DNA of 13,853 nt, from the NCBI GenBank assembly GCA_964641715.1, contig CAZXMB010000082.1:1-13853 (forward strand). Reading direction: 5' to 3'. The position numbers and the translations under genes were made by a program. The notes beneath the pieces were generated by a model, which saw nothing but the letters and a program-made list of their open reading frames with translations, did no database searches and had not been told where the DNA came from. This stretch comes from CAZXMB01 sp964641715. Its GTDB lineage: Bacteria; Desulfobacterota; BSN033; UBA1163. This document shows positions 1 through 7,491 of the stretch, one piece after another. The number at the start of each line of letters is the position of its first letter. Position 1 is the stretch's first letter.

Positions 1-12
1 AACAGATATTAG

Positions 13-48
13 ACGGAAATATTATATTGTGATATAATAATTCCGCCT
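13..48. repeat. Imperfect palindrome upstream of the integrase gene
   Basis: Two AT-rich arms of 16 nt, with GACGG at the left end and CCGCC at the right, pair at 14 of 16 positions around a four-base TGTG loop. It lies 42 nt upstream of the integrase start. It could be a recombinase binding or folding site, or a hairpin terminator for something to the left. It is not a recognised repeat. Confidence 0.5.
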
Positions 49-69
49 ATCATTAAGTGTTTGATTGTT

Positions 70-76
70 GCCTAAC
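70..76 (-). other. Candidate integron attI core site (GTTRRRY)
   Basis: The minus strand reads GTTAGGC, which fits the GTTRRRY core where integron integrases cut (G^TT). It lies 14 nt upstream of the integrase ATG and points away from the gene, as expected for an attI next to a divergent intI. Seven bases can match by chance, and no attC site is visible in the 69 nt to its left, so this is only a candidate. Confidence 0.35.
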
Positions 77-90
77 CTGCAAAAGTTAAA

Positions 91-1461
91 ATGGATTTTA
101 TGGTGAATACCATGGCTCTCCAAAATTCCAGCGAGCGAGATCATTTTTGGGAGGCCTATAGGGGGTGCGCGGAGGAGAACAGGGTACGCCCAGACCGCTC
201 GCCCTTCTATGTCAGGTGGGTGAGGGATTTCGAGAGTTTTCTTCAAGGTAAACCTTTGAGAGACAGGTCCAGAAAGGATATTGAAGCCTTTCTGTCCGAC
301 CTGAGGAAGCGCCAGGGCATCGCAGATTGGCAGGTCCGGCAGGCTGAACATGCACTGAGGATATTGTACGAGATTTTTCTTCCTCAATATGCACCTGAGA
401 GACAAGCCGCCGTGGGGCCTACTGGAAAATCTCCTGCTCAAGAGGCGAAAGCCAGGACGGAGGGGTTTCGGGACCGGTTGATTCCAGGCGAGGTGGAACG
501 GCAATTTCCTGAACTGCTCCAAGCAGTTAAGACCGAGGTCCGTTCCCGGCATTTTTCGTATCGCACCGAAACCACCTACCTTGACTGGGTCAGACGATTC
601 ATCGCCTTCCATGATTATGCCAATCCAAAGGAGCTTGACGCTCCCACCGCAGTGAAGACCTACCTTGATTACCTGGCGGTAGAACGGGAGGTGTCGGCGG
701 GCACCCAGAATCAGGCCCTTAATGCGCTGGTCTTTTTCTATGGGCAGGTCCTGGGAAAACCGGTCGGGGAAATAGAGGAATTTGTCCGGGCCAAGCGGCC
801 GCGCCGGCTGCCGGAGGTTATGACCAGGGATGAAGTCCAGATGCTTCTTTCGAAAATGAGCGGAGTCACCGGCTTGATGGCTGGCCTGATGTATGGCAGC
901 GGCTTGCGGCTCATGGAGTGTGTCCGATTGCGGGTGAAAGATATTGACTTTGCCCGGCATCAAATCATGGTTAGGGACGGAAAGGGGCAAAAGGACCGGG
1001 TGACCATGCTGCCGGAGCGTTTTACCGCGCCCCTGAGAGAGCATTTTACCCGTGTGAAAGCAGTATACGAGCAGGATTTGGCTCAAGGAGCGGCTGGAGT
1101 CTATATCTGGCCAGCCCTGGAAAGAAAGTTTCCGAATGCGGGGAAGCAATGGATCTGGCAGTATGTGTTTCCTGCCAAAAGCCTGTCGGTCGATCCGCGC
1201 AGCGGCAAGGTGAGGCGGCATCATATCAACGAAACCTTGGTCCAAAAGGCCGTGAAAGAGGCGGCCGCTCAGGCGGCGATTACCAAAAAGGTCAGTTGCC
1301 ATACCTTGCGCCATTCCTTTGCCACCCATCTTCTGGAAGCGCGTTATGACATTCGCACGGTGCAGGAACTGCTGGGACACGCCGATGTTGCCACTACCAT
1401 GATTTACACCCACGTACTGAACAGACCCGGACTTTCAGTTAAGAGCCCGGCGGATATCTGA
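91..1461 (+). CDS. Integron-integrase-type tyrosine recombinase with extended N-terminus
   Basis: The protein (456 aa) is a tyrosine recombinase that should cut and rejoin DNA at paired core sites. The catalytic set is visible: R273 (YGSGLRLME), K298 (GKGQKDR), H404 and R407 (HTLRHS), H430 (LLGHAD) and the nucleophile Y439 (MIYTHV). An insert at about 340-361 with WPALERKF and KQWIWQYVFPA matches the IntI-specific patch of integron integrases, and the C-terminus resembles IntI ends. IntI proteins are usually about 320-340 aa. The extra length comes from a second SAM-like core-binding region at about 15-115 ahead of the usual one at about 145-230. No good Shine-Dalgarno precedes ATG 91; ATG 100 and ATG 112 are alternatives. 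No cassette array is seen, so it may be a solitary integrase. Confidence 0.9.
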   Translation: MDFMVNTMALQNSSERDHFWEAYRGCAEENRVRPDRSPFYVRWVRDFESFLQGKPLRDRSRKDIEAFLSDLRKRQGIADWQVRQAEHALRILYEIFLPQYAPERQAAVGPTGKSPAQEAKARTEGFRDRLIPGEVERQFPELLQAVKTEVRSRHFSYRTETTYLDWVRRFIAFHDYANPKELDAPTAVKTYLDYLAVEREVSAGTQNQALNALVFFYGQVLGKPVGEIEEFVRAKRPRRLPEVMTRDEVQMLLSKMSGVTGLMAGLMYGSGLRLMECVRLRVKDIDFARHQIMVRDGKGQKDRVTMLPERFTAPLREHFTRVKAVYEQDLAQGAAGVYIWPALERKFPNAGKQWIWQYVFPAKSLSVDPRSGKVRRHHINETLVQKAVKEAAAQAAITKKVSCHTLRHSFATHLLEARYDIRTVQELLGHADVATTMIYTHVLNRPGLSVKSPADI

Positions 1462-1613
1462 AGAAAGGAAAGAACAATAAATTTGGGCTTCCGGGAACAT
1501 CCAGCCTCAGTCTTCCTATTATGGCAAAACATTATCAAAAAAGGATGGATTCGTCAAAGTATTTCAATATTTTAATCTTGCAGGTTTTATCGTGGATTGA
1601 ATTTCTTGTAAGA

Positions 1614-1973
1614 TCAAGATAATCTATATTTATAATCCTGATAGTTAAATTCTTTAATTAATCGGAATCCCGATCTTTCGTTCCATATGCCGATGGAGGG
1701 GTGAGGGACGCCGTTGAACATGGTGGTTTTTACCGTCGTGTAATGAATCATATCGTCAAATATGATTTGATCTCCCGGTTTTAATTCCCTGTCGAATGAC
1801 CAGTTCCCCATAAAATCGCCTGCCAGACAACTGATCCCTCCCATTCGGTANNNNNNNNNNNNNNNNNNNNNNNNNNNNNNNNNNNNNNNNNNNNNNNNNN
1901 NNNNNNNNNNNNNNNNNNNNNNNNNNNNNNNNNNNNNNNNNNNNNNNNNNAAGTCGATGGGCATCATTCTCAA
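1614..1973 (-). CDS. nspC: Carboxynorspermidine decarboxylase, interrupted by an assembly gap
   Basis: The last 78 residues are those of the PLP-dependent fold-type III decarboxylase that converts carboxynorspermidine or carboxyspermidine to the polyamine. The SCLAGD segment carries the Cys and Asp expected in the dimer active site, followed by FMGNW and KPGDQIIFDDMIHYT. Family members are about 370-400 aa. Here 100 N (1851-1950) replace most of the gene, and only MRMMPID is left on the far side of the gap. That short N-terminus fits the family but cannot be proven to belong to it. If the gap is a placeholder of unknown length, the gene may be intact in the organism. It lies downstream of the carboxynorspermidine synthase gene on the same strand, and the two enzymes catalyse consecutive steps. 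Confidence 0.82.
   Translation of the reverse strand: MRMMPIDXXXXXXXXXXXXXXXXXXXXXXXXXXXXXXXXXXYRMGGISCLAGDFMGNWSFDRELKPGDQIIFDDMIHYTTVKTTMFNGVPHPSIGIWNERSGFRLIKEFNYQDYKYRLS
1851..1950. other. Assembly gap (100 N)
   Basis: Exactly 100 N inside the nspC reading frame. The round number suggests a scaffolding placeholder, so the true distance is unknown and is probably near 900 bp if nspC is intact. Confidence 0.95.
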
Positions 1974-1980
1974 AATATAT

Positions 1981-2072
1981 TGGAATATTGGAATGATGGA
2001 ATGTTGGAACTATGGGGAAACGGCCTGTCTTTAGCTCAATATTCCATTACTCCATTGTTCCATTATTCCAGG
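1981..2072. repeat. Two facing arrays of a TGGAATNN octamer
   Basis: The left array (1981-2012) is four 8-nt units: TGGAATAT, TGGAATGA, TGGAATGT, TGGAACTA. After a 28-nt spacer the right array (2041-2072) is ATTCCATT, ACTCCATT, GTTCCATT, ATTCCAGG, the same octamer on the other strand. The arrays can fold into an imperfect long hairpin. They sit between the carboxynorspermidine synthase and nspC genes, so on the operon transcript they would form an intercistronic stem. Single related units occur near 7442. Confidence 0.8.
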
Positions 2073-2073
2073 T

Positions 2074-3267
2074 TCACACTTCCAGATCCACACCGTGTAA
2101 TTCATGCCAGGGAAGTCCGTGGAGTTTCAATTGTTCCATGAACGGGTCCGGATCAAACTCTTCAACATTAAATACGCCGGGCCGTTTCCACAACCCCTTG
2201 AGGAACATCATTGCACCAATCATTGCAGGCACCCCGGTCGTATAACTTACCGCCTGTGCCCCCGTTTCCCGATAGGCATCCTGATGCCTGCAGTTATTAT
2301 AAATATAATATGTCCTTTCCCTGTGTTCCTTAACTCCCCTGATCCGGCAACCGATAGAGGTCTCACCTGAATAATGTTCGCCGAGTTCGCCTGGATTGGG
2401 CAATACCGCTTTGAGGAATTGGAGAGGCACAATCTTTTTGCCCTCATACAGGATGGGTTTGATGCTGGCCATCCCGATATTTTGGATCACTCTCAGATGG
2501 GTTAAATACTCCTGTCCAAAAGTCATCCAGAAGCGGGCCCTTTTTAGAGTGGGAAAATGCTTTACCAGCGATTCTAATTCCTCGTGGTAAATAAGGTAAG
2601 ATTCGCGGGGACCGATATTGGGATAATTTAACGGTTTATGAATTTCGTGGGGATTGGTTTCAATCCATTTTCCATCTTCCCAGTATTTTCCCTTCTGGGT
2701 GACTTCACGAATATTGATTTCCGGGTTAAAATTGGTCGCAAAGGGTTTTCCATGATCGCCGGCATTGCAGTCCACAATATCCAGAGTATGAATCTCGTCG
2801 AAGTGGTGTTTGGCCGCATAAGCGGTGAAAACCCCTGTAACCCCCGGATCAAAACCACAACCCAGGATGGCCGTCAGCCCCGCCTTTTTAAATCTTTCAT
2901 GGTAGGCCCATTGCCATTTGTATTCGAATTTGGCGACATCGGGTGGCTCATAATTTGCAGTATCCAAATAGTTCACCCCCGTTTCAAGGCAGGCCTCCAT
3001 GAGGGTGAGATCCTGATAGGGTAGAGTGACGTTGATGACGATTTGGGGTTGAACGCTTTTGAATAATTGAACTAATTGCTGAACGTCATTCGCGTCCACA
3101 CGGGCCGTCCTGATTTTAGGGGTGCCTATGGCTTTGGCGATGGCATCACATTTCGATTTTGTCCGGCTGGCCAGCAGGATCTCCGTAAAGACCTCCGGGA
3201 CACCAGCCACCTTATGAGCGACAACGGTTCCCACTCCTCCTGCGCCGATAATCAAAACGTTTGCCAT
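2074..3267 (-). CDS. Carboxynorspermidine synthase (saccharopine dehydrogenase family)
   Basis: The protein (397 aa) is of normal length for carboxynorspermidine/carboxyspermidine dehydrogenase. This enzyme reductively couples aspartate semialdehyde with a diamine, using NADPH, in the cytoplasm. The N-terminus has the Rossmann signature IIGAGGVGTVVAHK (residues 6-19), and the middle has GCGFDPGVTGVF and the NPEINIREVTQKGKYW stretch typical of this branch rather than of lysine-pathway saccharopine dehydrogenase. The decarboxylase for the next step follows downstream. The ATG at 3267 has no clear Shine-Dalgarno, but it precedes the Rossmann fold directly, as expected. A strong promoter lies about 80 nt upstream. 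Its presence suggests spermidine made without S-adenosylmethionine decarboxylase. Confidence 0.92.
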   Translation of the reverse strand: MANVLIIGAGGVGTVVAHKVAGVPEVFTEILLASRTKSKCDAIAKAIGTPKIRTARVDANDVQQLVQLFKSVQPQIVINVTLPYQDLTLMEACLETGVNYLDTANYEPPDVAKFEYKWQWAYHERFKKAGLTAILGCGFDPGVTGVFTAYAAKHHFDEIHTLDIVDCNAGDHGKPFATNFNPEINIREVTQKGKYWEDGKWIETNPHEIHKPLNYPNIGPRESYLIYHEELESLVKHFPTLKRARFWMTFGQEYLTHLRVIQNIGMASIKPILYEGKKIVPLQFLKAVLPNPGELGEHYSGETSIGCRIRGVKEHRERTYYIYNNCRHQDAYRETGAQAVSYTTGVPAMIGAMMFLKGLWKRPGVFNVEEFDPDPFMEQLKLHGLPWHELHGVDLEV

Positions 3268-3323
3268 AATTAGTATAAAAAGAAATTTGTTTAGTAATGT
3301 GTAAGTTAGTTTAAGAAGAATAA

Positions 3324-3336
3324 AGTTTAATAAACT
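3324..3336. promoter_or_regulatory. Palindrome AGTTTAATAAACT, possible operator
   Basis: A perfect inverted repeat of 6-nt arms around one base. It lies just downstream of the predicted transcription start of the polyamine operon. Related TTAGTTTA and GTTTAGT half-sites occur at about 3289-3314. A repressor bound here would block early transcription. The regulator is unknown. Confidence 0.4.
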
Positions 3337-3347
3337 AAACTATGGAA

Positions 3348-3375
3348 ATTATAACTTCGTTTCCTGATTTGTCAA
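3348..3375 (-). promoter_or_regulatory. Consensus sigma70 promoter of the polyamine operon
   Basis: On the minus strand TTGACA (3375-3370) is followed after 16 nt by TATAAT (3353-3348). Both hexamers match the consensus perfectly. The start would fall near 3341, leaving a leader of about 74 nt before the ATG at 3267. Confidence 0.75.
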
Positions 3376-3516
3376 GTATTTTGGCCGGGATCTCTGAAAA
3401 AGTCCACCGGATGATCGAAAGGCTCATCAACCCATTTTCCGATCTCTCAGATCCCTCCTCAAAAATCGCCATCTTTACACCTTCCTCCTTTTGAGTTAAT
3501 TTCTTTAAGGGGAGAG

Positions 3517-6348
3517 ATGGAAAAGATCGTCATTCGGGGAGCAAGGGTCCATAATTTAAAGAATATCGATGTGGAGATTCCACGAAACCGGCTGGTGGTG
3601 ATCACCGGACTGAGCGGTTCCGGAAAATCAACGCTTGCCTTCGATACCCTCTATGCCGAAGGGCAGAGGCGGTACGTGGAATCTCTCTCTGCCTATGCCC
3701 GGCAGTTCCTGGAACAGATGGAGAGGGCAGAAGTCGAATCCATTGAAGGGCTCTCACCGGCAATTGCCATTGATCAGAGAAGTGTCTCCCGTACTCCGCG
3801 CTCGACGGTGGGGACTGTAACTGAGATCTATGACTACCTCAGACTCCTTTTTGCCCGGATCGGTGAACCTTTTTGTCCCCATTGTGGTATCCCCATTACT
3901 TCGCAAACCCTTCAGCAGATGACGGAAGCCCTGCTCCGCCTTCCGCGGGGTTCCCTTCTCACCGTTTTTTCTCCCATGGTGAGGGGGAGAAAAGGGGAGT
4001 ATCGGAAGGAACTGGATGAACTCAGAAAAAATGGGTTCATCAGGGTCAGAATTGATGGCGAAACAAAGGACCTCAGTGAAGAGATCCAACTGGACAGGCA
4101 TAAGCATCACGATATTGACGTCCTGGTCGATCGAGTGGTGGTAAGGGAGGATGCGGGAAAGCGGATCAACGATTCCTTGGAGATTGCCGCTCATCTCTCG
4201 GAAGGAATAGTGAAGGTGGAAAGGGAAGGTCAACCCCCTCTCCTCCTCAGCCAGAAGTTTTCCTGCCCGGATTGCGGGTTCAGTTTCCCGGAGATCACCC
4301 CCAGGATGTTTTCCTTCAACAGCCCTCAGGGCGCCTGCACGCTCTGCCACGGACTGGGAACCCAGCAATACTTTGATCCTGACCGGATTGTTCCGGATCC
4401 CTCCCTCTCCCTCAATAGAGGCGCTATCCTCCCGTGGGAAGATAAGGATCGTTCCTTTTTATCCCCCATTCTCGAAGGTCTGGCGAGGCATTATCATTTT
4501 GATCTGGATGCCCCGTTCGACCGTCTTCCCCGGACGGTTCAGCATCTTCTCCTCTACGGGTCCGAAGGAGAAAAGATCCCTTTCAAGTCCAGAGGAAGGG
4601 GATTGCCTCACCTCTTCCGTCAGAAGTTTGAAGGTGTGGTCAGGGAATTGGAGAGAAGATGGGAGAATGACGGGGAAGAGGCTGAGGCGTTGGAGAGATT
4701 TATGAGCTCCGTTCCCTGTCCGGAATGTGAAGGGACAAGGCTGAAGAAGGAGGTCCTCTCGATTAAGGTCGGGGGAAAATCGATTGCCGAAGTGACCCGG
4801 CTCTATGTCAAAGAGGCACTCGATTTCTTAAGGGGTCTGGAGTTGACTCCCCGGTCTCAAAAAATCGGCCGTCCTGTTTTAAGGGAGATCGGGGAACGAT
4901 TGGAGTTCATGATCGAGGTGGGCCTGGATTATCTCACCCTTGACCGCAATGCCTCTACCCTCTCCGGCGGGGAGTCTCAGCGGATTCGTCTGGCTACCCA
5001 GATCGGGTCCAGCCTGGTCGGAGTGCTCTATATCCTCGATGAACCCAGCATTGGACTTCATCAAAGGGATCATCTCCGTCTCCTTGGAACATTGAGACGG
5101 TTAAGGGATCTCGGGAATACCGTCATCGTGGTAGAGCATGATGAGGAGACGATCCGTTCGGCCGATTATGTCATCGATATGGGACCCGGACCCGGAGAGA
5201 GGGGCGGGGAGGTGGTTTTCACCGGATCCCCCGAGGCACTGATGAAAGAGGAAAACTCCTTGACCGGGCAGTACCTTTCGGGGAAGAAGACCATCCCTCT
5301 TCCACCGAAGAGGAGACCCCTCGGGGATAAATATCTGACCCTCCGGGGAGCCACGGCGAACAATTTGAAGAATATTGATGTAAGGATACCCCTGGGAATC
5401 TTTAACTGTATTACGGGGGTCTCAGGGTCAGGGAAATCGACCTTAATCATTGACACCCTCTATGGTTTATTGTCCTCACGACTTTACCATCGCCGGGAAC
5501 ACTCTGTTTCTGTTCAAAGAGTTGAGGGGCTGGAATATATCGATAAGGCTGTTCATGTGGATCAGATGCCCATCGGGAGAACACCCCGCTCCAATCCGGC
5601 CACCTATACCGGACTTTTCCAGCCCATCCGGGAGCTCTTCTCCCGGCTTCCGGAATCAAGGGCGAGGGGATTTAAACCGGGACGGTTCAGTTTCAATGTC
5701 TCAGGAGGCCGGTGTGAGGCCTGTCATGGAGATGGGGTGCTGCGAGTCGGGATGAACTTTTTACCCGATGTCTATGTGACCTGTGAGGAGTGTCATGGGA
5801 AGAGGTATAACCGTGAGACCTTGGGGATCCGTTATAAGGGAAGGACGATTTCCGATGTCCTGGAGATGACCGTAGAAGAGGCTGATGACTTCTTCCAGGC
5901 GATTCCAGTGCTCCATCAAAAACTCCAGATCCTCAGGGAGGTGGGGCTGGGCTACATTAAATTGGGTCAACCTGCGACCACCCTTTCAGGGGGAGAGGCC
6001 CAACGGATCAAGCTGGCAAGGGAATTGAGCAAGAGAGAAACCGGCAGGACCGTCTATATCCTGGATGAACCCACCACAGGACTTCACTTTGCGGATATTC
6101 AGAGGCTTCTCGATATCCTCAACCGGCTGACCGAGAGAGGCAACACCGTCATTGTGATCGAGCACAATATGGAGGTGATCAAATCGGCTGACTACCTCAT
6201 CGATCTGGGACCGGAAGGCGGGGAAGAGGGAGGCCGGGTGGTGGCTACAGGGACACCCGAAGAGATCACCAGGTTTCCTCAATCCCATACCGGACAGTAT
6301 CTCAAGAAGATATTGGAAAAAAGCCAGCCCGCTTCTTTTTTATCATGA
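3517..6348 (+). CDS. uvrA: UvrABC excinuclease subunit A
   Basis: UvrA (943 aa, normal length) is the damage-sensing ABC ATPase of nucleotide excision repair. It forms a dimer that loads UvrB on distorted DNA. Both ATPase modules are complete: Walker A GLSGSGKS at 31-38 and GVSGSGKS at 634-641, signatures LSGGESQ at about 482 and LSGGEAQ at about 823, and Walker B ILDEPS (506-511) and ILDEPTT (near 848). Zinc ligands are C250/C253/C274/C277 in the first module and C733/C736/C756/C759 in the second, the latter being the DNA-contacting finger. The start is set by a strong AAGGGGAGAG directly upstream of ATG 3517. No obvious sigma70 promoter was seen for it in the 249-nt region shared with the divergent polyamine operon. 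Confidence 0.98.
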   Translation: MEKIVIRGARVHNLKNIDVEIPRNRLVVITGLSGSGKSTLAFDTLYAEGQRRYVESLSAYARQFLEQMERAEVESIEGLSPAIAIDQRSVSRTPRSTVGTVTEIYDYLRLLFARIGEPFCPHCGIPITSQTLQQMTEALLRLPRGSLLTVFSPMVRGRKGEYRKELDELRKNGFIRVRIDGETKDLSEEIQLDRHKHHDIDVLVDRVVVREDAGKRINDSLEIAAHLSEGIVKVEREGQPPLLLSQKFSCPDCGFSFPEITPRMFSFNSPQGACTLCHGLGTQQYFDPDRIVPDPSLSLNRGAILPWEDKDRSFLSPILEGLARHYHFDLDAPFDRLPRTVQHLLLYGSEGEKIPFKSRGRGLPHLFRQKFEGVVRELERRWENDGEEAEALERFMSSVPCPECEGTRLKKEVLSIKVGGKSIAEVTRLYVKEALDFLRGLELTPRSQKIGRPVLREIGERLEFMIEVGLDYLTLDRNASTLSGGESQRIRLATQIGSSLVGVLYILDEPSIGLHQRDHLRLLGTLRRLRDLGNTVIVVEHDEETIRSADYVIDMGPGPGERGGEVVFTGSPEALMKEENSLTGQYLSGKKTIPLPPKRRPLGDKYLTLRGATANNLKNIDVRIPLGIFNCITGVSGSGKSTLIIDTLYGLLSSRLYHRREHSVSVQRVEGLEYIDKAVHVDQMPIGRTPRSNPATYTGLFQPIRELFSRLPESRARGFKPGRFSFNVSGGRCEACHGDGVLRVGMNFLPDVYVTCEECHGKRYNRETLGIRYKGRTISDVLEMTVEEADDFFQAIPVLHQKLQILREVGLGYIKLGQPATTLSGGEAQRIKLARELSKRETGRTVYILDEPTTGLHFADIQRLLDILNRLTERGNTVIVIEHNMEVIKSADYLIDLGPEGGEEGGRVVATGTPEEITRFPQSHTGQYLKKILEKSQPASFLS

Positions 6349-6409
6349 AATAAGTTATAGATTGAAATCATGCTTTCATCAGAGGACATTTTCAGGGAGT
6401 GAGGACTTT

Positions 6410-6742
6410 ATGGAAGAAGGACAAAAATCGAGCACAGGGTTAGAGGAGAATGTGGCCGGGTTTCTCTGTTATCTTTTAGGATTCATCACAGGGATCATCT
6501 TTTTAGTGGTGGAGAAGAAGAGCGATTTTGTGAAGTTCCATGCGAGGCAATCCACCCTCACCTTTTTGAGTCTCTTTGTGATCTCCCTCATCATCGGAAT
6601 GATTCCCGTCATCGGCCTTCTAGTCTATCCCCTCTGGATTTTGAGCCTTATTCTGTGGCTTCTCCTGATGATCAAAGCCCTTCGCGGAGAGCGATATGCC
6701 CTGCCCGTTGTCGGAAAGAGGGCAGAGGAGAAGGCCGGATAG
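6410..6742 (+). CDS. DUF4870/Tic20-like small membrane protein
   Basis: The protein (110 aa) has three likely membrane segments at about 15-34, 50-70 and 72-90. The loop between the first two reads DFVKFHARQSTL, the hallmark of the DUF4870/Tic20-like membrane family. No biochemical role is established for these bacterial proteins. ATG 6410 is chosen because AGGGAGTGAGG lies just upstream; the frame stays open back to a TTG at 6362, which lacks such a site. The gene is 61 nt after uvrA and only 7 nt before the GerMN-domain gene, so it is probably co-transcribed with the latter. Confidence 0.85.
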   Translation: MEEGQKSSTGLEENVAGFLCYLLGFITGIIFLVVEKKSDFVKFHARQSTLTFLSLFVISLIIGMIPVIGLLVYPLWILSLILWLLLMIKALRGERYALPVVGKRAEEKAG

Positions 6743-6749
6743 GGCGACC

Positions 6750-7328
6750 ATGGCGAAGAAGCAGAAGAAGAAAAGCCGGACAGGAAAGGTCGTCCTCTTA
6801 CTGTTTCTCATCGGGATGGTGGCCTTACTCTTCGCCCTTTTTCGAAGGGAGATCGTTTATACCCTCCGGCCATTTTTAGAGAGATTGGATTTAGTCCGGG
6901 AGAGGAAGGAGATCGTCCTCTATTTTTCGGATCGCGATGGAGAGTATTTGATCGGAGAGAAGAGGAAAATCATAAGAAAGGGGGCTCTTCAGGAGGAAGC
7001 AAAAGAAGTGGTTGACGAACTGATCAACGGGCCGAAGGGGAAATTGATTCCCACCCTTCCTTCTCATACAAAATGTTTAACTTTTAAAATCGACGAAAGG
7101 GGAACGGTTTTTGTCAATTTTAACAGGGCCCTCTTAAAGGACCACCCCGGAGGAAGTTCCGCCGAAATACTGACCACCTATTCCATTGTCAATTCCCTCA
7201 CCCAAAACTTTCCCGAGATCAAGAGGGTTCAAATCCTGGTGGAAGGAAAGCCCATCGATACCATTGCCGGCCATCTTTCCCTGAGGCGGCCCATTTCATC
7301 CAATCCCAATTTAATCAAAAGACAGTAA
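6750..7328 (+). CDS. Membrane-anchored GerMN-domain protein
   Basis: The protein (192 aa) has a basic start (MAKKQKKKSR), one membrane anchor at about 13-31 and an extracytoplasmic GerMN domain at about 58-165. Recognisable parts are the ELINGPKG turn, VFVNFNRALLKDHPGGSSAE and ILTTYSIVNSLTQNFPEIKRVQ with the V-L-V-G-G end. The domain is named from sporulation protein GerM. In non-sporulating bacteria it occurs in envelope proteins, often near cell-wall hydrolases, and its molecular role is unsettled. ATG 6750 is chosen over an earlier in-frame ATG at 6696 because the latter lies inside the upstream gene and adds 18 Arg-rich residues ahead of the anchor. Confidence 0.85.
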   Translation: MAKKQKKKSRTGKVVLLLFLIGMVALLFALFRREIVYTLRPFLERLDLVRERKEIVLYFSDRDGEYLIGEKRKIIRKGALQEEAKEVVDELINGPKGKLIPTLPSHTKCLTFKIDERGTVFVNFNRALLKDHPGGSSAEILTTYSIVNSLTQNFPEIKRVQILVEGKPIDTIAGHLSLRRPISSNPNLIKRQ

Positions 7329-7491
7329 TTGATTTCAAGAGAGATTGGTGCTATTCTCAAATACCGGAATACGGGAATGGCGGGGCGGCGGATCGGGAGT
7401 GATCGTTTGAGCGGTAGGATTGATTTTTTTCTTTCATTATACCATTATTCCAGTACCCTGTTTTTCCGTCATTTCGTGGGTCGGAGATTCT

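Noticed and set aside
22..1413. Long minus-strand open frame of 463 codons
   Set aside because: It lies wholly antisense to the integrase, whose catalytic residues are all in place; the translation resembles no family and reflects high-GC third positions.
1981..2072. CRISPR array
   Set aside because: The units are 8 nt, contiguous and mirrored, without spacers or cas genes.
3754..4368. Minus-strand frame of 204 codons inside uvrA
   Set aside because: Shadow of uvrA; the sense frame is a complete conserved protein.
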